From Strix aluco (Eukaryota > Chordata > Aves > Strigiformes > Strigidae), in contig NC_133933.1 in NCBI RefSeq assembly GCF_031877795.1, forward strand, positions 69,146,003 to 69,210,002: 64,000 bases of DNA, given 5' to 3'. A model generated the notes under the pieces. It ran no database searches, had not been told where the DNA came from, and saw only the letters and a list, made by a program, of their open reading frames with translations. Positions within the stretch are counted from its first letter, which is position 1, and each line of letters starts with the position of its first letter. The translations under genes and the position numbers were made by a program. This document shows, one piece after another, positions 49,513-61,400 of this stretch.

Positions 49513-51651
49513 CTGTAGCCAGGAAAAGACACGGGTGGGAAGGGGGTTACAGAGGGGAAAAAATGCACATCGCAACGCTTCTGTCGCCAGCGGGTCCGGC
49601 TCGGGAGCGCCCCGGAGGATCGAGCCCGCCATCCCCCGCCTGAGCCCGCTGCGGGCAGCGCCCAGCGGGGCTCGGGCCGGGGCAGTCGCCGCCGGCTGCG
49701 CCGAGGCCCCTTTTGCCCTACGCCGGCGGCTGATGCCGCTTCGCCGCCCGGCCGCGGCGGGCTCCCCCCGGCCGTCCCCGGGGCGGCGGGGCCCGTCTGA
49801 CCAGCGGCGGGACGGAGGGAGGGAGCACGGAGGGAGGAGGAGGAGGTGGAGGGAGCCGCGCCGGCTCCAGCACATCCGCGTCCCCGCGGCGCGGCCACCC
49901 CGCCGCAGCCGCGCCGCCCCCCGCGTTTGGTCGTGACCGGCGTGGGGGCTCTTCCCCGTGGGGGCTCTTCCCCGCGGGAGCCGCCTCACGCCCCGCCGCC
50001 GCGGCCGCCGTCGCGCTGCCCGGCCGCGGGAGCCACCCGGAGCCCCCGGCCGCCCTCGCTGGCCTCCCGTGACTTGGGGGGCAAGTTTTGGTGTGCCTCA
50101 GTGCGGGGGATGGGGGGGTGCGCGTGTGTGTGTGTGTGTGTGGGTGTTACATCTGGGTTGGGTGTTGGTTTTGTTTTACTTTATTTTTTTCCCATGTTGT
50201 GCTGAGATTTTTGGTTTTAGCCAAAAATATATCTCCCAGGCCCTTATCAGCTGACACAGCGGGTAATGTACTTTCCCCCAGAATCCAGAGCTCAAAAGGC
50301 AGAGCCGGACCCCAGTGAAACACCCCCAGATCCCCTCTGTGACCCCTTTATCCAGCGGGGTCCACACGTGTGGGCAATGTAAAGGCTGGATGTCTAAAAA
50401 GAGCCCAGGCAGATCTTGCCCACCCTGGTTTGTATCAGTTGCAGATATTTTTAGAGCTGGAAACTGGATGTTTCTGGAAGCTGGGTATGGCGGGGAGACC
50501 CCAGGCTGCTCGGGAAAACTTTCTGTGGGTGATGGGAGCTGCAGGAGGGATACCGCACAGCCCAGGGAGGCTTTGTGGAGTATGCCTGGGGCAGACACCC
50601 ATCTCGGAAAGTCTGAGCGGGTATTTATTTCTCCTTTGCCAGTTTATATGGATAGGAGAAATGTCCTGGACCCAGCAAATCCGAGTGGCTGAGCGCAGAG
50701 CCCCAAAAGCTCTGGCTTTAAACAGCTAGGGCTTGAGGATTATTATGGCAGGAAATGTTAGGATAGAGAGGAGGGATAAGAATAAATCCTGGGTCCTTGG
50801 CTTGGGTCCTTCCTAAAACATACCTTTCTCTACCCAAATTTCTATACCTGCTCGCTTGCAGGTAGAAAGCTGCCATCAACCTGCTGAGGTTTCTTAGGCA
50901 TTCCTGGGGCAGTAAAGCCTGTCCCTGCCTATCCGTGGCCAGCGTGGCCCTGCCTGTCTCCTGGAGTGGATCCTAGGAACAGCGATGGGGCCTGGGAGGC
51001 TCAGCTCTCGGGCCACAGGGCGGGAGGGCAGCTGGGACCCTGTCCCCCAGCACAGTACCCCTTGCCACCCCACTGGCACCAGGCTCTCGGTGAGAAGCAG
51101 AGCGAAAGTTTCTCTCCGCACATGCCCCATCCCAGCTCCTCGCCCACCTCTCCCCATGCAGACGCACGCAAAGTCCCTGGCCCCAGCGGGCTGTGACTTA
51201 CCAGGTTGACTGGGTGGATGTAGCCATTTTCATACTTGTCATTGGCGAGGATCTGCCTCAGGTGAGCGATGTAGCTGGAGGCCAACCTCAAGGTGTCCAG
51301 TTTGGAAAGCTTGGTGTCTGGGGGCACCCAGGGCAGGGTGGTCTTAAGCCTGGAGAAGGCTTTGCTAAGGACCCTCATCCTCGCCCTCTCCCTGGCGTTG
51401 GCAGCGTTTCTCTGGACCTGCTTTCCCTCCTGGCTCACTCCATTTAAAGGGCTCTTCTTGGGGGGAGCTTTTTTCCTCTTGCCCGAGGCCCCTCTCCCCT
51501 TCTGAGGGGAGCCATTCTCGCCATTGGATCCCTCCTCGTTGCTCTCGGTGGACGCCCCAAACTCTTTGTTAGTATCCATTTTCAGGCCATCGCACTCCAG
51601 CATCTCCACCTCCTGCAGATCTTCCACATCACTGAGGGACCCAGTGGACAT
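49423..51651 (-). CDS. TCF21: TCF21 (Pod-1/capsulin/epicardin), class II bHLH transcription factor, complete CDS
   Basis: TCF21 heterodimerises with E proteins (TCF3/TCF12) and binds CANNTG E-boxes; it controls mesenchyme of kidney, lung, gonad, spleen and epicardium. Two exons (51651-51202 and 49512-49423) join without splitting a codon at NL|TWPF to give 179 residues, the length of human TCF21. The N-terminus [20 protein letters not shown] is acidic; residues 44-71 are a basic, Ser/Pro-rich segment with GKRKK as likely nuclear localisation signal; the bHLH spans about 79-131, with basic region [16 protein letters not shown], helix 1 [13 protein letters not shown], loop VPPDTKLSK and helix 2 [18 protein letters not shown]. 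The second exon encodes [18 protein letters not shown] then [11 protein letters not shown]. Differences from remembered human are confined to residues 27-70 and the last dozen. The start ATG opens the conserved N-terminus. TBPL1 follows downstream on the same strand. Confidence 0.98.
49942..49973 (+). repeat. 16-bp perfect tandem duplication in TCF21 intron
   Basis: gtgggggctcttcccc occurs twice back to back within the CpG island. Confidence 0.9.
50124..50142 (+). repeat. (GT)n microsatellite in TCF21 intron
   Basis: A short run of GT dinucleotides after gcgc, in the TCF21 intron. Confidence 0.85.
51202..51651 (-). CDS. TCF21: TCF21 coding exon 1 (residues 1-150, including bHLH)
   Basis: 450 bases from ATG at 51651 to the donor AACCTG|gtaagt. 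It contains the whole bHLH domain. The frame stays open for a further 66 codons into the intron, so an unspliced transcript would encode a different C-terminus. Confidence 0.98.
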
Positions 51652-51866
51652 GGTCTGGAAGATGCCAAAGGACCAGCGGGAAGGGGGGAGGGGGGGAAGA
51701 AGGGCAGCTCTTCAAATCCGCTTCAAGGCGGCGGGGGAGAGAAGGGGCGCCAGTATTTTCCTCTCCTTCCCTCCTCCCCCTGGCACTAAGGTGCGATACC
51801 AGTCCAGAGAGGATCTGTGCCCTCCCGCCCTCCAACCCCGCTTTGCCCGTGTTTGAGGGAGTGAGC

Positions 51867-51868
51867 GT

Positions 51869-51926
<58 letters not shown>
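51867..51926 (+). repeat. (GT)13(GA)17 compound microsatellite
   Basis: Thirteen GT units (51867-51892) pass directly into seventeen GA units (51893-51926), about 215-275 bases upstream of the TCF21 start codon. It reads as CT then CA on the coding strand. Confidence 0.98.
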
Positions 51927-51931
<5 letters not shown>

Positions 51932-52130
51932 GAGGAATTTAGTGAGGACACTAGTAATTTATCTGGGGGATAGGAGAGGCGGATCCAGCCCAGGGGAGGG
52001 GCCCTGCCCGCTGAGCACACCACATCCCCAATCACAGACCTTTGCACAGGACAGGGAATGAGGTATCTCGGCAAGCCCTTGCCGAGAGCTCGGAACTGGG
52101 ATTCAAATCTTCACAACTGGAGCAAAGCAA

Positions 52131-52145
52131 CTCTCTCTCTCTCTC
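52131..52145 (+). repeat. (CT)n tract
   Basis: Seven to eight CT units in the TCF21 upstream region, near two other homopyrimidine tracts. Confidence 0.9.
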
Positions 52146-52182
52146 CCTGTTCTATCTTTCTATCCTCCCCCTTCCTCCTCCC

Positions 52183-52230
52183 CCTCCTCCTCCTCCTCCT
52201 CCTCCTCCTCCTCCTCCTCCTCCTCCTCCT
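52183..52230 (+). repeat. (CCT)16 trinucleotide repeat
   Basis: Sixteen perfect CCT units, flanked by further pyrimidine-rich sequence (about 52131-52290). Poly-Pro, poly-Leu and poly-Arg open frames across it are artefacts of the repeat. Confidence 0.98.
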
Positions 52231-52430
52231 CTTCTCCTTCCCCACTTCCCTTTCCAGCCCAGGGTTGTTCTCCTCCTCCCTGCCTCCTAGATGACCCAGG
52301 CAGCTGGTGTCATGATTCTTGATGAAAGCCAAAATGGGTCATGAGCAGAGAGAGCAGCAGATCCACCAGCAAAGCCTTCCAGGGAGCTTTGTAATGCGTG
52401 CCGTCGAAACGCTGTCCTGTAACCTAATCT

Positions 52431-55400
52431 GGGGGAGATTTGTGGATGATTATATTTGCGAACGCATCCTGTCCAGCTACTAGTGTATTCCAGGAAGGGA
52501 GCACTCCACCGCCCGGCCGGCAGCATGGACCTCGCCGTCACAGCCCAGGGGCTGGAGGCAGGAGGATCTGACTTCTTCCTGGGTGACCTCTGACACGTCT
52601 TGCTCCCCTCTCACTCTTTGAGTCCCCCCAGCTGTAAGTGTCCCGGAGACTGCCCAGTCCTCAGGTGTGCTGGGTGGCTGAGATCCCAGCGGTCCGCAGA
52701 GCCCTGGCGAGCCGAGGAAGAGCACTGTGCTACTGGGGAGGGTCAGCATGGCTGTGGATGGGGCGGCGAGGGTGTGAGCTGAAACGAAGGAAAAGGCGGG
52801 GGGGTTATTGGATGGTAGAGATTGCACAGAAAAAAAACCTTTTTCTCAGCCTGTTGTTGCAGAGCAGATGTCAGTGGTTCGTTCTGCTGTACTCATGGAG
52901 CGTTTTGTCTGCTGGTTCATGCATGCTCAAAAGTCAGGGAGTTTTGCCTGAATAAAGAGGCAAGATAAGGCCCCTTCTGTGGGAACGGTGCGAGTGAGGG
53001 CGTTAGGCCATACTCTGCAACCACTGAAGCCAAATCTTCCCAATCGTTTTACCACTGGTGTGAATGAGTGTTGGGTTGCTGAGTAGTTTGTTGAATGAGC
53101 AGACGTATGCTGCAGTTATGATCTTTATGCATATGTGTATTCCATCTCCGCAGACCAGGCTTTCAAAAGCAGCTAGTCTTGACCTAGCTCTTCTTCCTCT
53201 CCTTGTAAAATCTTCTAAACCCACATGTGGAGCCCAAAGAGGCCAGTGAAGCATGAACTTGCTCCCATAGCTCCTTCTTTCCTCACACACTTCCTGAAAC
53301 CTCACAGGTTGCCCAGCAGTCTGGGCTTTGATCACAGGGAACTAAAGAACTGGGCATGATCTGCACATGGGACCTTTCTGAACAGAGTGACTGATCTGAT
53401 TGCAGGAGCAGCTCCAGTTATTCATCTACTTACCTGAGGATTCACATAGCTCTGGACAAAAATGTACATCCTGAGATGTGACCATGGCATGCAGTGGCTT
53501 TGGTGTCAATCCAAGGTCACTGGAGCCACAGGAAAGTCTCTTACTGATCTGTGTGAGCATCACATCATGTTTTCTGCAAGCATTAAACAAAAAACAACCA
53601 GCCAACCAACCAAAAGCTGGTATGTCTGCCAAACACTATGTACTGTTCGAAGATTAAAGTTTCAGCAGGAGGCAGAGTGTAATTTTTGATAACTAACAAG
53701 GAAGTCTTTCCTATCTCTTGATCCATGTTGGTTCCTTGGCTTATGTAAACCAGAAGAAAAAGGGCAGATCTAAACTTTAAACTAGCTCTTTACCATTTGA
53801 CTGGAAGGTAACACCTTCCCACTCACAATAAGATAAGTACAATTAAGATATCATATCTCCAAGCCCTGGGCTTTTGGGAATTCACTAACTTCTAATGTCA
53901 TGTTATGTTAACTGTGTCCTGCTTGTGTTTTCTCTGTGTATAAACTAAACAGATTGTCAGCATATCAGTCCTAATTAATGAATTAGCTTTGCCTTTTTTT
54001 TTTTTTTTCTTTATAACATCCTTGTTGAAGATCCAAAATATTACTAATCACCCACATGGAGATTTATGAGCCTCCTTATTTTCTAGGCCTGATGTTTGTG
54101 CAGGTGGAGATTTAAATGACCATCTCCATTGCAGAGATTTATAGTCCAAGTGATTGATGTTAAAAAGGAGCTACAAGACTCTTACTGGAGCAAGGATGAC
54201 AGAAAACCAAGTTGAAGTTGCTTGTGTCTCTAAGCACGAATGACCAGAGAGCACAAAACCCCAACAAAATTTCAGCATCAGAAGCTCCCAGAAGAACAAA
54301 ACAACAACAAAAAAGTATATGCTTACATCCTTTCTAGCATTTATTTTTAACTTTACTTTAGTCATTTCCAAAAATTTGTTGTAAAAAACGGAAGGAGTGA
54401 TCTGGCTTCTTAAAAATGTCTTTAGTATGCTGCTACATGTGCGTTCTGAAAATCAAGGTATGCGTACATGTGTGTTATGAGCCTTTAGAATTGCCACACA
54501 TTTGTAGCTTTTACTGACTTACATATATTTTTGAGTTCTCAGAGCCAGTAAAATTTATCTAATACACACCACACACTTCTGTGGAGACACAGGATACATT
54601 TTTGTACTCATTTTGTGGAGATGTGTGTGTGTCTGTCATATATATTCACATACATGTAGTATAATGTACTTTGAGTCCTTTATGCATGCAGACTATTACA
54701 CAGTATTTTAACAACATAATTGTCCTTTTTTCCCTCTCCAAAGGGGCCAGCATGTGCTGAGCTAAAAAACTGCATCTTCTCATCTCTGGGTAACTTCTGG
54801 TTCCTTATTTTTTTGTTACATGAATTGAACCTCTCATTTTCCAACCTTCCTGCTCCTTATGTCCCTCCTGCAAGCCCAGGGCTTGTACCCCTAATCTGGC
54901 TCCCTGTTTCAATCCCTCTCCCCTCACCTGAATTGCCTTGACCAGTCCTCCTGACTCTTGTTCTGAATTGCAACCCCGGTTTGGGGTAGAGACCAACAGG
55001 GTGGAGACAAACCCAGTCCTGTGGGAAGGGTAAAGATGGGATGGCTGCGGCCACCGTGGCAATGGTGTGGCTACTTACTTCTCCAGTTAAATGACTGGGA
55101 CCACAGAGCAGCCACTGGGTTAATAGCTGGCTGGGAAAGACAGATGGAGCTAAAGTCCTTTTGGCCTTTCCAGTACATTCACTTCTTCATTCATGTTTTA
55201 AAAAGGAAGTTGAAATACTGGCATGGGGAACATCAGTACAAATCTATGGATTTGCCCTGTAGATGACTTTTTTCTCTGCATTGCTCTGACTACTCAGGAA
55301 AGTGCCTCTCTCTTTTACATATTGAGACTCACTAAGCCATAAGGTCATTTAGGACATGCCAGGGGTGCTGGGGGCAGAGATTCGGGATGCCTGGTCTGAA

Positions 55401-58400
55401 GGGTGTCAGATGGGGGACATGTCACACGTAGGCTTATGCTGGTCTATGGAAGATTACAGATTTCCCCCTGGAAAAAAAAGCCCCACTTTTTATGCCTCCA
55501 GCATTGTCTCCCTTGAAATAACATGGTAATTTGAAACAACTTTGGAACTTGAGGCCAAGATTTCTGCAAGTGTCTCATGATTTTGTGTGGCATGGCTTGG
55601 GTTTTTTTTGGGGTTTTTTGGATGTTCTGTGTCATTTATCAAGGCACCATATTTTCACTGTGCATTGAACAGTCACCCAGGAAAAACCTCAGATCCCCCA
55701 CAGCTGAGGAAAACATAATCAGTAGCTGGTTTTAAAACTGTTCACCCAAGTATAATACAGATGTTTTCCTATATTTGGAGAATAACCAAAGAAGTGACCC
55801 ACAGGCAGCCAGCTGATCATGACTGATGTTCAGTCAGGTTTGAGAGCAATCAGGAATAAAAGTACAACTAGACTAGTGTTTTCAAGTTGCAATTTAAAAA
55901 AAAAAAAGTAGTTGTGCTGAGATTTCTCCTGCTCACTCTTGGTCTCACCCGAAAACTAAATAAAATGGTGGAGGGACTTCAGAAGCATACTTTTACATAC
56001 CTTAAGTGAAATAGTACTAATAATAAACTATTATATATGAATAATACTAATAATATAATATTACTAATAATATAATCCTGAGATATTTTTGCAATAGGAG
56101 TCTGCCTTGTCCATTGCAGAGGATGGACAGTGCTGGACAAATGGATCAAAGTTGTTTGCAACAGTGGGGTAGGTTTTCGGAAGGGACAGAGCACTGAAAC
56201 CCTCCAATGGCTCCTTTCCAGTGCTGTGTATCTGTTTCTAGTCATGGTTTTGGTTTGAAAGGTAAAAAACATTGTGATAAATAACATAATGCAGTACACA
56301 AAGAGAAAAAATAATGTAATTGCCAAGACAGTAAAAAGGCTGTCCTAGAGAACTGGCCCAAGAGGCACATATTTCTATGTGATACGAGCGTCACTACCCC
56401 TGCCCAAGAAATCCCAATGTCTTGCTTCAAAACCCTGAGAAATCAGAGCCTTTTCAGAAACTGTTTTCTAGAATAGTTTATTGTGGGAAAAAAAACCAAC
56501 AATATTTCCTCTATGCTCATTTAGAAATATCTGAAAGTTTTGCTGATACCTAGAATGAAAAAATTTCAGTCTTACAGCTTAGAAAATTTAAAAGGAAATA
56601 AACTGCAGTTTCAAGAAAATTTATGTAGAAGGTTATGCAGTGGCCATAGTTCCTTTCCGTGTGACTTTTTAAACCTTGAAATGTCACAAATGCAAAAAAA
56701 TTGAAACTGCAAAATGGAATTCCAAAAAAAGTTTTTCAGTGGATATTTTAAAAATATTTTATGCAACTCAGAATAGTTAATTCCAGATTTTATATTTTAA
56801 TCCTTTTTGTCACATTGATGACAAAATCTGTGACACATATAAGTAGTGCTCTTGTCTGCTGCAGGGAGTACCTGTACATGTGATAGCTGGATGATTTCTA
56901 CCACCCTTACTTTTGCCATCTGGTACCTTTTCCTTTGAGTAGCTTCATAAAAATCAGCAGGGCTGCTCACAGAGCAAAACAGACTGTATGAACAAGAATG
57001 GCAAGTCATGATTAAATTTCCTAATGCCTAAGAGAGATACTGACAACAATGTCAGTATCCTAATCATGAAGGATGCATCAAATCCTGGTGTGACTCACTT
57101 CCCGCTCCTATGCCAGGTCTATGCTGAGGGTTTCTGGTACTGTTGCTGTGTTAAGCAATGTCTTGCAAAGGATCTGTCAGCTAGAAGCTGAGTATACCAG
57201 AAACAAGAAGCATGTAAGCTGTAGAAGTTATCGAAGCAGAAACAAGACAGCTAATCCTCGACATGAGCACTGAGCTCAAACTTTCAATTAACTTTTCACA
57301 GACATGCAAGTGAATCTCCTTTTCTGGATGCTTATAGGAAGCAAACCTACGTGGCTGAGTCATGGTTGTTTTATAATGCACATTTATTCCTATGCAAAAG
57401 GAGACTCACAGACAGTGAAGAGTATCCTCTTCCATCTCCACTTCAGGGACTATTACTATCCACTGCTTCCAGAATGCATCTCTGAAATATTACTAGATAG
57501 TTGACACTGTAAACTACAGACTCTTTTATGAAGTGGTCAAAAGAGAAATATGCAAAAAAGCCAATATATCTTATGCAAAATTATCACTGAAGGATTAAAG
57601 TGCAGACATAACTGTTTTATTTTGAATATCTCTTTCCGTGATGTTTCTTTGTTGGCTAATCCTTTGCATTTTTGTGGCTTTAAGACATGATGAAACTTGT
57701 CGATAAGAAATAAGTTCTCTTTTGCCTTCCAATAATTAGCACATTGGATAAAGTTTTGGAAAATATAAGATTTTTGTTTCAGAGAGAAATTTGGAAAAGA
57801 AGAACACTTTGCAGGGGAGTGGCAGGAAGAATGTCAACTATTCTGGTGAGCTTTTATTACTTTTACATATTTATGGCATGATATGTGTGCATGTAGACAC
57901 AGATTTTCTGAAACTTCTGTTCACTTAAAGTGCTCACAGCTTCTGGAAGTTGGGTGCTCACAGCATCCATCATTAAATGCAGTAGGTCAGCCTATGTCCT
58001 CTGTTCCCATCCAAATGAAACATCACATGCTGGGACCCAGACTCTTCATGGGCTGCTTTATGCTATTGCAGATCAAGTTGGCCACAGTTTGTGCTGTTGG
58101 ACTCACTGCACTCCATTTGTCATGGGAGCTTTACATGTTACCGGTTCTATAGGTGGCCACATTCAACCTTTAAATACACATGCCTAACTGCAGGGACATC
58201 AAAAGGAACAGCTGTACATAGCTGGAAAAATATTTGGGCCAAAACCACTGATATAATAAAACAGCAAACTGTTAATATTCAGCTATCCACATAGGGATTC
58301 ACCCAACACAGTAGTTAGCTGAAGATAGTATGTGTTGTGGATGAGTCTTAAATTGGAATGTTAGCTGGCAAGGCAAAGGAGAAAGCAGATTACACATCCT

Positions 58401-61400
58401 ACTCAAGTGACATAGAAAGACCACAGTCACTCTGCATTGCTTTTGACTCTGACAGGCCTTATACATGCCTCACAAGCTGTGACTCTCAGAGCTCCTGGAA
58501 CATCCCCAAAGTGGGGTCATGGCACTTTGCCACAATGCAGTCCTCTGGTTTTATGGTGCGTATCGTAGTTCATAATACATATAGAAAATGGTGTTGTTTT
58601 AGAAAGTGGTATTGCAAAAGCACATAATAAAAGTCTATTTAAGTAATTTGGAGGAAATAAATAGCTTTAAAAATCAACCAGGGGATAGCATAAAAAGCAG
58701 ACCATAAACGTGGGTTGTAGTGGAGTCCCATGAGACTGAGAAAGGACCAGAGAACTGAAACTACAGAAGAGAGGGGAGAAAAAGCCCGAAGCACAGACTG
58801 TGAAGGCAGTCTTGCTCTCTTTCCTCTCCCTGCTCCTCTCTTTTCCTTTGTGTGTACAAATCTGGGGTGATGCTCAGACTGCCGAGTATTTGTTTCTTAA
58901 CTGGGTGTGACTAACCCAGAAGGAAAAGGAGGTAAAGGAGGAAAACAGAGAGACAAAACATCAAAGCTTCTGCTAACCAGGACTAGCAGGCCCTGCATGC
59001 TTGTGCAATTGAAGGGAAATACAAAACAACACCTAATAGCTGCTCTGAGCCCATCCAAAGCAGAAAGGCCAAGTTTTTAAAAACTGCTGGCAAGATAAGG
59101 TCTCTGTTCCAAGGCACCAACCATTAAAGCAGCCTTTTTTTAGAAAGAATGCTATGGGACCGAGATATGTATCTACTTATGTTTTAAGATCAGATGAGAT
59201 GATGGCTGAGGGTGGTGTGAAGAGAAATATGTTATTCAGAACCTCGTGATTTAAAACAGTGAGGAAGGATTTTGTGGCGAGCTGAAGGATTTTCATTTTG
59301 ATGCCTTATTTCAATCTCGATATAATTTCAGCTTGTCCTACCCTGCACAATAGATCTCTCTGAGCCAAAATTTGCACCAAAATAAGGCAGGTCTGTCTTT
59401 GTCACACAGGCCATTTGGATTACATAGCAAATTTATCACACATCATATACCATACCACTTACCATATACCAAAACTTGGTGACAGAAATATCTTGATGTG
59501 TGATCTGTAAGGACTGAACAAAGATGTACATGTGATTGCTATGAGCTGTATTAACTGAAATTTCCACGGAGTGTAAAAGATGATATAAATGTGTGACATA
59601 GCATCCACAAGATTTCTTGGGTGCCAATGCACACTGGATGTCCGGGGCCAGCTTGGGCTTCCCAGGATGAGAGCCATGTTCTGTCCTGAAGAACAAGCAA
59701 TTCCAGGGAAAGCTTCTGTGAACTGCCCAGTGCAGCACCCATAGCAATGCACCACGTCATCTTTCTTTTTCTTCTCCCCCCGTGCCCTGGCTCACTGTAG
59801 TCTTTCACCTCTCCTTGGCAGCGTGTAGCCAGAGCCGTTTTTGGGATGCAAGCCCTGGGTTGTTCCTGTGTTTCTAAGTGTTGGTGGAATTAGTCTTATA
59901 ACTATAATGGCTTGGTGATATGTGTAACACAGCCTTGCTTCTACAATTTATGGTGCAAATTAGCAAAGTACAAACCAGGCTGATATAAGAGAGACAGACT
60001 CTTCTTTGATTAAGGCACTAGCCATAGACCTGGGGTATGTGGGTTGATTTTCAGCTATGTTACGAGCTTTCTAGGTGGCCACAAAAGGGGGCTCCTTTTT
60101 GCTCCAGTTCCTCAGTGGTGAAAAAGAGATGGGAACAATTCCCTGCCCTACAGAAACATTATGAGGGGCTTAGGCACTATGGTAATGGATACTGAGGGTA
60201 GCTAAGATAAATAACCTGATAGTTAGTTGCAAGAAAATGATTGATGTTAGAATACTACAAATATGTTGAAAGCCTAAAATATCTTTGTGATGTCTCCCCA
60301 TTTCTTAAAATGCCAATTAACATTTTTCACTCAGATACCTGATGTTTACATTGGTGCATTTTTATGCTCACATGTCTTACAAAATGGATACTTGCCTGAC
60401 TTTGATTTTAGATGAAAGCACTCGTCCCTCAACCTCATAGTAATTCTGAAAGATAGAAAAGTTGCTTTTATAGGAAGAAAAAAAATGAGTTTTGATCATG
60501 TTAGTGATGAGTGACAAGCTGAAAGTTTAATAAACAGACCATGAGTACCATCCTTGGTAACACTATAGCACAAGTAGCAAATCACCATTGACTAAATCAC
60601 TCCAAAGTCCCCAAGCTCTCTGTGAAGAAAAATAAAGTGTTACTTTGGTTTCCTGTAATCCTTCCTCAGTAAAAACACAGGATTCCCTTAGGAGAGTTAA
60701 AATCCATTACTAGGCTTCTTTGTGCCTTTTTATAACTAATTGTCTCTTCCATGAATGGTTTTACTTCCTTGAATCACAGGCTAATGCAGACTCTCAGGGT
60801 GCAATGGGGCTGCAGAGAAGACAACTCTTAAGCCCATCTTCTTTCAGTGTCCTCTTTTTGAGTTTCCTGATCCACCTCACTGGTTTCTAAGACTCCCTTG
60901 GTACTTACCTGTGCGGTAGCCATGTGCAGGACAAGGTGCTCTGAAGCATCTCTTCATAGGGGTGTGGAAAGCAGCCAGGCAGGCTCAGCACCCGAAGCAG
61001 AGTGCTGTGTACCACAAGCAGCACAATGCTGGGTTTGTTAGAAGGAGGAGTACAGCTTCATTTGCTTCCCTGATAGCAGAGCATACACACAGCTCATCAG
61101 AGCAAACCTAGCTGTTTCTTCTTACCTGAGGTACTGCTTTTTCCTATGGCCATATATCCTGAGTACTTTTGTTTCCCATATTTGTATGCCACCCTTCTCC
61201 TTTTCAGTCTGCTTGTCTCACAGATTTGTAATTTTTGCAGCTTGTTGCATGTGGGGTTGTTTCTCAGCGATTTAAATAGCTGATTTAACTCCAACTGTTA
61301 AAGAAACTTCCCCATTTTCCACAACTGAATGGTAAAAAATACATTTGTATGTCCATAAGCTGCATCTGATCTGAGTTTGAGCTCCTCAGTACACAAAAAT

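Larger units (their letters stand above)
47690..50070. promoter_or_regulatory. Large CpG island over TCF21 3' end and downstream DNA
   Basis: About 2.4 kb of CpG-dense sequence, broken by AT-richer segments near 48370-48480 and 48950-49250, covers the TCF21 second exon, the 3' UTR and part of the intron. In mammals TCF21 lies in CpG-rich DNA that is methylated in tumours and is overlapped by the antisense lncRNA TARID; this island may be the avian counterpart of such a regulatory region. The AT-richer break carries a TATAAATA motif on the plus strand (48416-48423). The long open frames here (up to about 220 codons on either strand) are composition artefacts. Confidence 0.65.
49513..51201 (-). 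other. TCF21 intron
   Basis: 1689 bases, GT-AG. The half next to exon 2 is CpG island; it includes a 16-base tandem duplication (gtgggggctcttcccc, 49942-49957 and 49958-49973) and a (GT)n tract near 50125-50141. The other half is ordinary sequence. Confidence 0.93.
51652..52430 (-). promoter_or_regulatory. TCF21: TCF21 5' UTR and promoter region
   Basis: The DNA upstream of the TCF21 ATG holds, going away from the gene, a compound GT/GA microsatellite (51867-51926), a CCAAT motif in reverse relative to the gene (52028-52032), a CT tract (52131-52145), a (CCT)16 tract (52183-52230), a CAGCTG E-box (52301-52306) and an 8-base inverted repeat (52291-52298 with 52335-52342). No convincing TATA box near the ATG was found, and the start site cannot be placed. 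Confidence 0.55.

Noticed and set aside
49262-49936. 224-codon plus-strand frame antisense to TCF21 exon 2
   Set aside because: A shadow of a GC-rich region overlapping a conserved exon on the other strand; dominated by Arg/Pro/Ala with no recognised domain.
52042-52332. Poly-Pro, poly-Leu and poly-Arg open frames
   Set aside because: They are the three readings of the (CCT)16 repeat and its flanks.
57883-58187. Pair of overlapping 85-89-codon frames upstream of TCF21
   Set aside because: No similarity to any family I know, no splice-site or promoter context, and ordinary AT-rich composition; consistent with chance.
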